Shown here one piece after another: positions 26,826 to 35,429 of a stretch of DNA of 64,000 nucleotides. Numbering within the stretch: position 1 is the first letter of the stretch; the number at the start of each line of letters is the position of its first letter. Source of the stretch: JAFGXT01 sp963677165 (GTDB lineage: Bacteria > Verrucomicrobiota > Lentisphaeria > Victivallales > SZUA-371); NCBI GenBank assembly GCA_963677165.2, contig CAXXSX010000001.1:620001-684000 (forward strand). The letters are read 5' to 3'. The position numbers and the translations under genes are program-made. Under the pieces are notes generated by a model, which saw only the letters and a program-made list of their open reading frames with translations, was not told the origin of the DNA and made no database searches.

Positions 26826-28141
26826 GATTCATCCTCCGGTTTTGTTGTCTCAGCTTCTGCGACTTCATTGTTTTCCTGTTCGTCAAGCAGCCACGCGTGA
26901 ATAGCGATGGCACGGTGTTTTGAAATACGGTCGGCACGCAGTTTTATGCGGCCCAGAATGATTTCATCTCCATTCAAAGGGAGACGCCCGAGTTTTTCAG
27001 AAAATAAGCCGTTCAGGGTTGAACTTTCCACTTCTTCTTCCGGAAGGTCCCAGTCGGTTAATTCTTCAAAGAGATACAGTGGAATCATGCCGGTAAAACT
27101 CCAATTGCCATCGTCCTGTTTCTCAAAGGTGTAATCCGGCTCATCATATTCGTCTTCGATATCGCCGATCATTTCGGCAAAAATATCCTCTTTGGTTACC
27201 AGGCCGGAAACGCGTCCGTATTCGTCGGTGACCAGGGCTGCGGCAACACCCGCGCGATTCATGTTTTCAAGTGCCTGGTTCACACTTGCGTTTTCCGGGA
27301 TAAATTGCGCGGGAATCATGGCAGAAGAACGGCGCCAGTTTGTGCGTTCTTCATGAGGTAACAGGAAAAAACGTTTGGTGGACAACAGAAAATCGGCATC
27401 GTCAATATCATCGGAAATGACTGGATAAAAGTGTTCTTTTTCCCGTAAAATGATTTTTGCAACTTTATTCTCTGAGTCGGTTTTGCGAATGCTGACTACA
27501 TCAACACGACCGGTCATAACGTCAAGAACTTCTTTTCGGCTCATCAGTAAAGCGCTTTCAAGCAGGTCTTTTTCTTCCGCATTAAAGGCTCCGCCGAGAT
27601 GTGCCACATCCAAATAAGTGGAGTACTCCTCTGCTGAAAGCGGGTCTGACTTTCTTCTTCCCAGAATATCTAATATAGCTGAAAAAAAGCTATTCAGCAA
27701 TAGAACGAATGGACGAACCAATCGATAAACAAAAAGTAAGGGGCGGGAAACTTTTAATGAAAATGTTGTTGAATTTAGTAATGCAAGGGTTTTAGGAGAA
27801 ACTTCACCAAATATCAGCAACATTATTACTGCAAAAGCAATTGATAGTATAGAAAGAGCTACTGGATTTACAACAAGGTGCCCTAGTAAATTATCACTGA
27901 GCATTGATATTGCTATATTGACCAGCATATTGCTGAAACTGAGAATAATTAAGGTATGATGATACGACTCCATAAGCCGGAACGCGGCACGTTCGGAGGG
28001 ATTATCAGATCCTTTGTATTCCTGCAGCCTGGCGCGGCTGAGCGAAAAAAGCGCTGTTTCAGATCCGGAGAACAACGCGGAAAGTACTATCAGAAAAAGC
28101 AGCAGTACTCCTTCGCATATCAATATCGTTTCAGATTGCAT
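26822..28141 (-). CDS. DUF21-CBS-CorC_HlyC membrane protein (CNNM/CorC-like)
   Basis: 439 residues: DUF21 transmembrane domain (about 8-190, with LFSGSETALFSLSRARL), CBS pair (about 205-335; MTGRVDVVSIRKTDSENKV and VTDEYGRVSGLVTKEDIFAEMIGDIEDE) and C-terminal CorC_HlyC domain (about 345-425; GMIPLYLFEELTDWDLPEEEVE, LPLNGDEI). It is the full-length version of the architecture; the downstream gene is a shorter paralogue overlapping by 4 bp. A role in Mg/Co efflux is known for the family; the ion is not proven here. Confidence 0.88.
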   Translation of the reverse strand: MQSETILICEGVLLLFLIVLSALFSGSETALFSLSRARLQEYKGSDNPSERAAFRLMESYHHTLIILSFSNMLVNIAISMLSDNLLGHLVVNPVALSILSIAFAVIMLLIFGEVSPKTLALLNSTTFSLKVSRPLLFVYRLVRPFVLLLNSFFSAILDILGRRKSDPLSAEEYSTYLDVAHLGGAFNAEEKDLLESALLMSRKEVLDVMTGRVDVVSIRKTDSENKVAKIILREKEHFYPVISDDIDDADFLLSTKRFFLLPHEERTNWRRSSAMIPAQFIPENASVNQALENMNRAGVAAALVTDEYGRVSGLVTKEDIFAEMIGDIEDEYDEPDYTFEKQDDGNWSFTGMIPLYLFEELTDWDLPEEEVESSTLNGLFSEKLGRLPLNGDEIILGRIKLRADRISKHRAIAIHAWLLDEQENNEVAEAETTKPEDES

Positions 28142-28179
28142 AAATCGGTCTTTTGACCCAAAAACCCCTAATATGATTT

Positions 28180-28209
28180 AACTGTTACGGATGGCTGCCT
28201 GTAACAGTT
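28180..28209. other. Perfect 9-bp inverted repeat between divergent genes
   Basis: AACTGTTAC (28180-28188) and GTAACAGTT (28201-28209) are separated by 12 bases. It lies about 40 bp upstream of the CNNM-like gene and is not followed by a T-run on either strand, so an operator or RNA structure is more likely than a terminator. Confidence 0.4.
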
Positions 28210-28371
28210 GCCAGGCCCTGACCTCCCTAATCGAATAAATATAATCGTAGTATATATGATTTTCAACGATTAAGATACGAATAGATGGTGTTTGCATTTG
28301 AAATTCATGTAATGACAGGTTAAAATTCTATGAACAGCCGGAACCGGAGATATCGGAGGGAACAAAAATTT

Positions 28372-29376
28372 ATGCAATTTATCGTCAGAGACACTCATGA
28401 CAATGAATATGGTCCATTAAGTGTTGAGGAAGTAGAACAGTATATTCTCGATGGCACGATTAATGCCGACTGCACTATCCGTAACTCTATAATCAACCAC
28501 TGGAATAAGCTGGGAGATGTGCAGCAATTTGCCGATGCGCTGGAGCAATACAATAGTACCCATGAAACGGAAGCCACGAAGCGCGGTTTCTTTCAAAAAA
28601 TAGGGATCGGAAAAGAAAAGGAAAAAGAAAAAGAAAGTGCTCCAATTATACCGAAAACTACATCATTCAAGAATGAAGTCGATCCTGTTCCCGGAGGTTT
28701 TTGGCTACGTCTTGTCGCGGGAATTACGGATTGGGTGATGATGGCAATCGTTGCTTTTATTCTTCTGGTTATTTCTTATGCAGGTGTTTATGCCATTGGT
28801 TATGTTCAAACCCAGAAAGGAGCCGCGCCGTTAGTTGAGGAAAGTGCGGAAAAAACTGAGAATGCTGACGGTGAAGCAACGGCGGCTGCAGAAGTCGCCG
28901 CTCCGGCTCCGGGACAGCCCCTCAAAGATAATCTTTCCGCCCAGTCTCCTCCGACTGATATGGATAATATGTCTCAGGGATATACTTTCGGATCTGCCTG
29001 GGTCGATACCGCTACAAACATTCAGTACAGCTGTATCAAGTCTTCCGCGACTGGTGCTTTATGGGTCAAGGCTGATGTTATTGAAAAGCTGATAACGGGA
29101 ATACTGATTGTTTTCTGGGCTGTTGTAATCATTTACTTTTCTGTAGGCTATGGCGTTTATGCTCAAACATTCGGTATGTGGTACTGGGGGCTCTTTATTT
29201 GTAAACCGGATTTGGAGCAGAATGAGGCCTATATGTTCCGTTGTTTTGTCTATACTCTGCTGATGTTGTGCTTCGGTATTTTGACTCCGTTTGTAATTCT
29301 GTTTACCAGGAAAAAAGGCATTCATGATATTATTGCCGGGGTAGGGATCTTCCAGATATCCGGGCAGCGGGTTTAG
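28372..29376 (+). CDS. GYF_2 and RDD domain membrane protein
   Basis: About 334 residues from ATG 28372 (in-frame ATG 28330 is an alternative). The N-terminal 55 residues form a GYF_2-type domain (DNEYGPLSVEEVEQYILDGTI). A charged linker (KEKEKEKES) follows, then an RDD domain starting GGFWLRLVAGITDWVMM with about four membrane helices; the segment between TM1 and TM2 (about 165-240) is an Ala/Glu/Pro-rich insert, probably extracytoplasmic. The combination is common in Planctomycetes and Lentisphaerae and of unknown function. Its stop is 2 bp before the next gene, so they form an operon. Confidence 0.8.
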   Translation: MQFIVRDTHDNEYGPLSVEEVEQYILDGTINADCTIRNSIINHWNKLGDVQQFADALEQYNSTHETEATKRGFFQKIGIGKEKEKEKESAPIIPKTTSFKNEVDPVPGGFWLRLVAGITDWVMMAIVAFILLVISYAGVYAIGYVQTQKGAAPLVEESAEKTENADGEATAAAEVAAPAPGQPLKDNLSAQSPPTDMDNMSQGYTFGSAWVDTATNIQYSCIKSSATGALWVKADVIEKLITGILIVFWAVVIIYFSVGYGVYAQTFGMWYWGLFICKPDLEQNEAYMFRCFVYTLLMLCFGILTPFVILFTRKKGIHDIIAGVGIFQISGQRV

Positions 29377-29378
29377 TC

Positions 29379-30665
29379 ATGGCGGAAGACTTGCCGAAAA
29401 TTGATTTTAATCCTGAACAGACGTTTACCTGTTCCAACTGCGGATTCTGCTGCAGCAACTTTGAAGTTGCGGTAAATTCCGCAGAAATCAAAACGGTTGA
29501 AAAAAATCGTTATCCTGGAGTCGATCCCAAAAAAGTTGAGTGTTTCAAACATCTCAAAGGGGATTTTTCTGTTATCGCCAAAGATGAAAACCAGAAATGT
29601 GTTTTTATGGATGAGGAAGGGCTTTGTGTAATTCACAAGTACAAGGGAACTAAAATAAAGCCGCTTGCCTGCCGATTGTTCCCGTTTAGCGTTCATTGCT
29701 GGGCAGACGGACATATATCTGCCGACTTGCGCTATATCTGTCCTTCGGTGGGTATTCCTGACAGTGAAAAGATATCCGGGCAGGTTTCACACATCCGCGA
29801 TATGGCGGATATCCTGAAAAAGCGGGAGAAACCGGCGGATGCGTTTTATTCCAAAGCCAATCCGGTAGGACTTGAACAGATTCGTTTTATTCATCGCGGT
29901 TACCGTGCTATTCTGGAGGCGGAGAAGCTGCCTTTGGCTACTAAACTGTTAACTCTTGCTAAAGTAATTGATTTTCACGCGAAAAAAAGTATGCATTTGG
30001 CAATCAAGGCCGCAGACGAGGTTTTTGAGCAGGATGCAATGGAATTTCTGAATAAGATCAGTGATGTGGTTGCGGAAGATCTTAAAACGGCGAAACGACC
30101 TGCGGTAAACGCCAGAATTGAGTTCCGTAATCTGCTAATGGGATTTATCCGTGATGACGTGGGAGCACCGGGTAAGGAACCGGATACCAGTGTCCGCCAC
30201 AGGTTGCATAATACCTGGCATACATTGAGGTTTGGTCTTGGTGGTGGGTCGCTTAAAAATTTAAATCCCACATGTCCTGACACGGCAGGAAATGACTGTT
30301 TTGCTCTGGCGCAGACAATGACCATGACCGAAGAAGCTGTCAACGCATATCTGCAGTTTTTGAAAGGGAAAATGGATTCAATGCATTTTTGTGGACGTTA
30401 TGTTCATCATCTCACTTATGAGCAGGGATTGCGTCAATTGTTGATCACTGCCCCTGCGGCTTTTGCTTTGGCTGGACTGTTTGCGGCTGGTTCCGGCAGT
30501 ATGGTGGCTGGATTCCCTCATATGCGAAATGCGCTGACCTATATAGAAACGGCTTTCGGAATATCTCCATACTTCAAGCTGGAAACCTCGAAACGGCGTG
30601 TGGCGCAGTTGGCCTTCAATAAAAATTACGCCGGACTGCTAAAGCAGTTTGTTCCAAATCAGTAA
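29379..30665 (+). CDS. YkgJ-type cysteine-cluster protein
   Basis: 428 residues. The N-terminal third has the YkgJ/CxxCxxCC cluster: CSNCGFCC (about 19-26), CVFMDEEGLCVIH (about 73-85) and KPLACRLFPF (about 95-104), thought to bind zinc or iron. The remaining 300 residues are mostly helical and not recognised. The related UPF0153/FliB-type proteins include protein N-methylases, but no such activity can be claimed here. It follows the GYF/RDD gene by 2 bp and ends 41 bp from the convergent kinase gene. Confidence 0.75.
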   Translation: MAEDLPKIDFNPEQTFTCSNCGFCCSNFEVAVNSAEIKTVEKNRYPGVDPKKVECFKHLKGDFSVIAKDENQKCVFMDEEGLCVIHKYKGTKIKPLACRLFPFSVHCWADGHISADLRYICPSVGIPDSEKISGQVSHIRDMADILKKREKPADAFYSKANPVGLEQIRFIHRGYRAILEAEKLPLATKLLTLAKVIDFHAKKSMHLAIKAADEVFEQDAMEFLNKISDVVAEDLKTAKRPAVNARIEFRNLLMGFIRDDVGAPGKEPDTSVRHRLHNTWHTLRFGLGGGSLKNLNPTCPDTAGNDCFALAQTMTMTEEAVNAYLQFLKGKMDSMHFCGRYVHHLTYEQGLRQLLITAPAAFALAGLFAAGSGSMVAGFPHMRNALTYIETAFGISPYFKLETSKRRVAQLAFNKNYAGLLKQFVPNQ

Positions 30666-30706
30666 CGAATCAAGATTATTTTTTTGTGAGAGATGTGATT
30701 GAGCGT

Positions 30707-33199
30707 TTAAGTTCTGTTGATAATATCATGTAGAGTTTTCAGTAATGAGTTAATCTCCATCGGTTTCTGCATAAAGCCGCTAATACCGGCTTTCAGAGCT
30801 TTATCAGCATTGAGATCGTCGCTGAAACCCGTACAAAGTACGATTTTCTGTTCTGGTTTTTGTTTCAGCATTTCCATGGCCATGTCGAAACCAGTCATTT
30901 CCGGCATGGACATGTCGGTGATAACGATATCGATGTTTTCTGATGTTTCTTTAAAGTTTTTCAGCGCTTCATCCGGATGATTGAAAGAAACTGCTTTATA
31001 ACCGTATTCTTCCAAAAGTCCGCCGAGAACATCGGTAATAACGTTTTCATCGTCTACCAGCATTATGGTTTCATTGTTTCCCTGGGGAATGGAAACGGGA
31101 CTGTCGGATTCAATTTTCTTCCCGTTGTCAGTGGCAACTGCGGCCTTGGGCAAATAGATTTTGAAGGTACTGCCTAAATCCGGTTCGCTGTATACATCGA
31201 TTTTGCCGCCGATTGAGGTGATGATATTATGAGTAATAGCAAGTCCCATTCCGGAACTGGTTTCGGTCTCGGGTTCACTCTTTCCTGCGGTAAAATACGG
31301 ATCAAAAATTCTGGTTATATTTTCACGTTCAATGCCGCAGCCAGTGTCGCTGATTTCCAGTTTTAGATATTCTCCCGGCGAGATGTCCGCACGTATGCCG
31401 ATTTCGTTTTCTCCTACGGTAATATCGAATAACGTTACAGATATTGTTCCTCCGTTTGATCTCATGGCCTGCCATGCATTTGTGCAAAGACTCATTACCG
31501 CTTGTTGAAGTTTGTTGGGGTCGGCCAGAACTTTTGATCGCGATTCGATGTCTGTGGTTATTGCTACGGATTTGGGGATTGTTGAACGCAGTAGTTCAAT
31601 TGTATCGGCGAGAGTGTCGGCTACAATAACCGGCCTGATTTCCTGAGCCTGTCGACTGCTGAAGCTGAGAATCTGTCGTACCAGATCACGGGCACGTTCC
31701 GAGGATTTGTTCATTTCCTTGATGAAACCTTCCAGTTTTGAGGGCTTGTCGATATTTTTTTCGCACAGCTTGATGAGCCCAAACACACCGGTAAGAACAT
31801 TGTTGAAGTCGTGTGCTACGCCTCCTGCCAGGGTTCCCAGAGCTTCCATCTTTTGGGAATGCCGGAGCATTTCCTCGGCTTCCAGTTCTTTGGTTACATC
31901 ACGTTTTACCGCTGCGTAGTTAATAATCCTGTCCTCGTTATCCCTTATTGGAAATATTCTGGTATCTTCGGTGAATAAGTCGCCGTTCTTTCTGCGATTA
32001 ACGATCCTGCCGGTCCAACTGTTGCCTTTGCTGACTGTCGACCATAGTTGTTGGTAAAATTTATCATCATGCCGACCGCTTTTCAGCATTCTCGGCGTTT
32101 CGCCAATCGCTTCTTCTGCAGTATAACCGGTTATTTTTTCGAAAGCGTCGTTTACATATTCAATTCGTCCTTGAAGATCGGTGATCATAATAACTTCGGA
32201 AGATTGTTTGACGACCGATGACAACTTCTGGTGTTCTGCTTCACGCATTTTTTTTTCGGAGATATCCTGTACGATTGCCTGTATATACAGGTCGTCTTGT
32301 AACTCAACCCGGTTTAAGGTCACCAATGCGTCGAATAGAGTACCATCAAGTCGTTTTAACTTCCAGTCAAAATGTTTGCTGCCGCATTCCATGGTGGACT
32401 GGATCATTATCTCCGCCTGAGATGATGACGGCATGCCATCCGGTTGAATTTTAGGACAAAACTCTGCGACTTCGTGTCCGATTATCTGGTCTTTCGAAGT
32501 ACAGCCATAAACCCGCAATGCTTTTTGATTGCATTCTACGCATTTATTTCCTGACATGATCACAATTGCGTCGACAGAATTTTCAAACAGTGTGCGGAAT
32601 CGTTGTTCTGCCTGTTTCAGGTCCGTTACATCTCTTGCCTCAACAATCAGCATGGATATCGTACCGTAATCACCTCGTACCGGATTGATGGAAATATCCA
32701 GATGGCGTAGTTCGCCGTTATACGAAAGACAACTTGATTCAAAGTGTACGTAATCATTCGATGCCGCTCGTTTAATTGCCGATTTTATTTCTTCTTTGCG
32801 CTCAGGAGAGGAGTTCCACCATGGAGTATCCCATATTTTTACGTCTTCGATATCTTCCGGAATTGCCGACATAAAGCTTAAGGCGCTTTCATTCATATCC
32901 AGCACTTGTCCATCCGGAGACACCAGTGCGGTCAGTTGGCATGAGCGGTTGAATACCAGTCTGAAATTTTCTTTACTTATTTCAAGTTCAGTAGAAAGCA
33001 AGTTGATTTTTTTACGAAACATTCTAATCATGGCGATAACGCTTATCAGGGCAAGGATCAACAGGATTAGTAGCGCAATATTACATATAGACGCTGGAGT
33101 AGTTAGTATGCAGTCGTTCTCGGCAGGCGCGGAAAAGACTGTCGTGCAACTTAGTAGTACAACGATTACTGCTCCATCATATTTGGCCGTAAATCGCAT
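30707..33199 (-). CDS. Hybrid sensor histidine kinase: TM, three PAS domains, HisKA, HATPase, receiver
   Basis: 830 residues. A signal-like segment (1-24) and a TM (about 37-61) precede three PAS domains (about 75-195, 200-315, 325-440; the last with GRIEYVNDAFEKITGYTAEEAIG). HisKA carries His463 in LAGGVAHDFNNVLTG; HATPase has the N box region, DTGCGI and GMGLAI motifs; a C-terminal receiver (about 710-828) has MLVDDENV, the phospho-acceptor in ITDMSMPE and QKP. The NtrB-like H box (AHDFNN) places it with the HPK4-type kinases. No partner regulator lies next to it. It is upstream-adjacent to the tRNA-Asp cluster. Confidence 0.92.
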   Translation of the reverse strand: MRFTAKYDGAVIVVLLSCTTVFSAPAENDCILTTPASICNIALLILLILALISVIAMIRMFRKKINLLSTELEISKENFRLVFNRSCQLTALVSPDGQVLDMNESALSFMSAIPEDIEDVKIWDTPWWNSSPERKEEIKSAIKRAASNDYVHFESSCLSYNGELRHLDISINPVRGDYGTISMLIVEARDVTDLKQAEQRFRTLFENSVDAIVIMSGNKCVECNQKALRVYGCTSKDQIIGHEVAEFCPKIQPDGMPSSSQAEIMIQSTMECGSKHFDWKLKRLDGTLFDALVTLNRVELQDDLYIQAIVQDISEKKMREAEHQKLSSVVKQSSEVIMITDLQGRIEYVNDAFEKITGYTAEEAIGETPRMLKSGRHDDKFYQQLWSTVSKGNSWTGRIVNRRKNGDLFTEDTRIFPIRDNEDRIINYAAVKRDVTKELEAEEMLRHSQKMEALGTLAGGVAHDFNNVLTGVFGLIKLCEKNIDKPSKLEGFIKEMNKSSERARDLVRQILSFSSRQAQEIRPVIVADTLADTIELLRSTIPKSVAITTDIESRSKVLADPNKLQQAVMSLCTNAWQAMRSNGGTISVTLFDITVGENEIGIRADISPGEYLKLEISDTGCGIERENITRIFDPYFTAGKSEPETETSSGMGLAITHNIITSIGGKIDVYSEPDLGSTFKIYLPKAAVATDNGKKIESDSPVSIPQGNNETIMLVDDENVITDVLGGLLEEYGYKAVSFNHPDEALKNFKETSENIDIVITDMSMPEMTGFDMAMEMLKQKPEQKIVLCTGFSDDLNADKALKAGISGFMQKPMEINSLLKTLHDIINRT

Positions 33200-33301
33200 G
33201 ATTCACCAATTTGTCAATAAAAACGTTCTATATAGATTATTTATTCCCGTAGCAGATTTGCAATATGCAATCGTGTCTTTTTGCAGAAAAAAAAGAAAAA
33301 G

Positions 33302-33378
33302 TGGCGGGAGCGACGGGACTCGAACCCGCAACACCCAGCGTGACAGGCTGGTACTCTAACCAGTTGAGCTACGCCCCC
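33302..33378 (-). tRNA. tRNA-Asp (GTC), copy 3 in transcription order
   Basis: 77 nt on the minus strand. Acceptor GGGGGCG pairs with CGCTCCC (one G-U), D-stem GCTC, anticodon stem CCAGC/GCTGG with loop CTGTCAC (anticodon GTC), T arm GCGGG-TTCGAGT-CCCGT, discriminator G73 and encoded CCA. Identical in sequence to the two copies upstream; a T-rich stretch follows the 3' end. Confidence 0.95.
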
Positions 33379-33404
33379 GCTAGTACGGAAGTTTCAGAAA
33401 AAAG

Positions 33405-33481
33405 TGGCGGGAGCGACGGGACTCGAACCCGCAACACCCAGCGTGACAGGCTGGTACTCTAACCAGTTGAGCTACGCCCCC
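33405..33481 (-). tRNA. tRNA-Asp (GTC), copy 2
   Basis: Same 77 nt as the other two copies, with anticodon GTC, G73 and encoded CCA. 26 bp separate it from copy 3. Confidence 0.95.
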
Positions 33482-33524
33482 GCTTCTGAAAGCTTTGGCT
33501 ATACATTTCACTTGATAAAAAAAG

Positions 33525-33601
33525 TGGCGGGAGCGACGGGACTCGAACCCGCAACACCCAGCGTGACAGGCTGGTACTCTAACCAGTTGAGCTACGCCCC
33601 C
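33525..33601 (-). tRNA. tRNA-Asp (GTC), copy 1
   Basis: Same 77 nt as the other two copies; first in transcription order and 43 bp from copy 2. A likely promoter lies about 20-50 bp upstream. Confidence 0.95.
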
Positions 33602-33622
33602 GCATCAAGCGAATGAGTTTAA

Positions 33623-33650
33623 AAAATACAACGCTAAGCCGATTTTGCAA
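33623..33650 (-). promoter_or_regulatory. Likely promoter of the tRNA-Asp cluster
   Basis: On the minus strand TTGCAA (33645-33650), a 16-base spacer and TATTTT (33623-33628), about 22 bp before the first tRNA. Confidence 0.5.
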
Positions 33651-33779
33651 GTCTGAAAAAAATAAAATCGCAACTTTTTTAATTCGCATGACGGCCGGTA
33701 CAAGTATTGCTTTAAAACTTAGTTGCTGATGCTAGTTCTGCAAAGCTCATCATTTATTGAATTTATACTTGAAAACATT

Positions 33780-34040
33780 CTGATGGTTATTGATACCCCA
33801 CAAGTCACCCCACAAGTCACCCCACAAGTTATGGCGTTGGTAAATGTACTTGAAAACGAGATGTCTCTGGTGGAAATTCTTCAGGCTCTTGAGCTGAAAG
33901 ACCGCAAATCGTTGCGTGAACGTTATGTTCTTCCGGCGTTGAATCAGAAACTCATTGAAATGACCATACCGGACAAACCCCGCAGCAGTTCCCAGAAATA
34001 CCGCCTTACGGCTGCCGGCATACACTTAAAAGATCATTAA
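33780..34040 (+). pseudogene. Winged-helix tail of a Fic/RecG-like ATP-binding protein (remnant)
   Basis: About 86 residues starting near MVIDTPQVTPQVTPQV. A threefold 12-base repeat encodes (TPQV)3, and the following LVNVLENEMSLVEILQALELKDRKSLRERYVLPALNQKLIEMTIPDKPRSSSQKYRLTAAG is the winged-helix C-terminus found at the end of Fic proteins and AlbA/RecG-like transcriptional regulators, which often contain VTPQV-type repeats. No catalytic part lies upstream; the preceding 100 bp hold the tRNA promoter. It is most likely the relic of a longer gene, though a free-standing small DNA-binding protein cannot be excluded. The upstream in-frame ATG at 33732 is within unrelated sequence. Confidence 0.5.
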
Positions 34041-35239
34041 TTTTTATGCAGTTTCATCAGGTAGGCTTTTAAATCCGGGTTTAGTTCCGGCTCATTGGTA
34101 ACCGGATACCATATTTGCTTTTTGATAAAGTCCGCGATTTCGGGATTATCGGTTTTTACTCCATAGAACTCTAGAATGATATCGGCGATGTTTTTATCGT
34201 CTTTACTGTTCCACTCAGGAGGTGCTGGATATTTTTTACGTTTTGATTTTAGCAGGGACTCTCTTCTTGTATTGTAATGTTTTCTTATTAAGGCAAGCAG
34301 TTTTTCTGCCTGAGTAACGGTTTTGGGAAAACGAGTGTAATAGTAAGAAATAGAAATGTCTTGTTTCGGTTTGAAATCCTTGTACTGCCAGGATATATAA
34401 CTGCTGCGTTTTTGCTTTATCGTCTTCCAGCCATCCGGCAGGATTTTGCGGTATAATGTATTGAACATCAGCATGTCCATGCGCTGACGTTCTCTTTCGG
34501 TATACTTCCTGTTTTTGTCGCGTTCAATTGCGGGACGTGCCTTAAGGTATTCGTCAAACTGGTCAAGGTAAACATTGAAGGTTGCCGATTTTACCGGTCC
34601 TGCCCAGGATTTTGCTGTGGAAGTTACATACCCGAATATTTCTGCATAGCATAATTCAAAGTTCCTGAAATAGTCGTGCTTGTATGTTCGTTTCCGCCAG
34701 AATGCACGTTTAGCAAGATTTCCCAACCCGTGGTAGCCTGACAAGGAATACGAAACCAGCAGCTCAATGCTTTCGTTTGGCTTGAAAGTCATATCCCACA
34801 GAAACAGTTTACGGTATTTTTCTGTTTTATCCTTTCGCACATAGTGAACAGGATAGGAACCTGATATAGTTCCGGCAATGAAATTGAACCGAGCAATTAC
34901 ATTGATTTGATTAGCTGGTTTCTGATTGGGGTGAGGGAAACCATATTCTCCGTTTAAAGGGAAACCGACCGGGACTGTAACGGTCTTATCCGTTAGATTT
35001 TTCAACGTAAATCGGCATTTGTAAATGGCTTTGTCCATGGCTTGCCAGTTGGCTCCTCCGTTTACCCGATAACCCGCGCGAGTGAGAAATATATCGACGG
35101 TTTCGGATACCATTTGGATTTTGTCGGTGCTTTGTAATTCGACATTGACGCCGTTACCGCTGAAAATTCCGACATTCGCGTAAATTAGTGTTGCACTATA
35201 CATAAATGCCACAAAAAGAAGGATTTTCTGAATATACAT
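34037..35239 (-). CDS. Secreted protein of unknown function
   Basis: About 400 residues from ATG 35239 (AGGG nine bases upstream). Signal peptide MYIQKILLFVAFMYSATLIYA, cleaved before about residue 22. The N-terminal half (NVGIFSGNGVNVELQSTDKIQMVSETVDIFLT...AIYKCRFTLKNLTDKTVTVPVGFPL) resembles the beta-sandwich of DUF4424-like proteins by eye; the C-terminal half is helical with many Lys and Tyr. No catalytic motif is seen. It overlaps the Fic-like relic by 4 bp, convergently. Confidence 0.6.
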   Translation of the reverse strand: MYIQKILLFVAFMYSATLIYANVGIFSGNGVNVELQSTDKIQMVSETVDIFLTRAGYRVNGGANWQAMDKAIYKCRFTLKNLTDKTVTVPVGFPLNGEYGFPHPNQKPANQINVIARFNFIAGTISGSYPVHYVRKDKTEKYRKLFLWDMTFKPNESIELLVSYSLSGYHGLGNLAKRAFWRKRTYKHDYFRNFELCYAEIFGYVTSTAKSWAGPVKSATFNVYLDQFDEYLKARPAIERDKNRKYTERERQRMDMLMFNTLYRKILPDGWKTIKQKRSSYISWQYKDFKPKQDISISYYYTRFPKTVTQAEKLLALIRKHYNTRRESLLKSKRKKYPAPPEWNSKDDKNIADIILEFYGVKTDNPEIADFIKKQIWYPVTNEPELNPDLKAYLMKLHKN

Positions 35240-35429
35240 GTTGATTTTCCCTGAGTTGTGAATTATATCAAATATATACATGAAATTTGGGGATTCAAGC
35301 TTGTTTTTTTGCTGTAGCTTTGATGAATATCAATATTAATAGCAGATTCTTTATAGAAAATGTATGTTGCGGCATGTTATCTGCGTGATTTTTCTAAAAT
35401 ATTTTTTGATAACCAAACAAGGGGAAATA

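Noticed and set aside
33302..33601. Regularly spaced identical repeats that could suggest a CRISPR array
   Set aside because: The repeats are 77 nt, fold as tRNA-Asp and have only two unequal spacers; no cas gene is near.
33265..33616. Overlapping plus-strand frames with repeated GATGLEPATPSVTGWYSNQLSYAPA-like products
   Set aside because: They are antisense translations of the three tRNA-Asp genes, a well-known source of false proteins.
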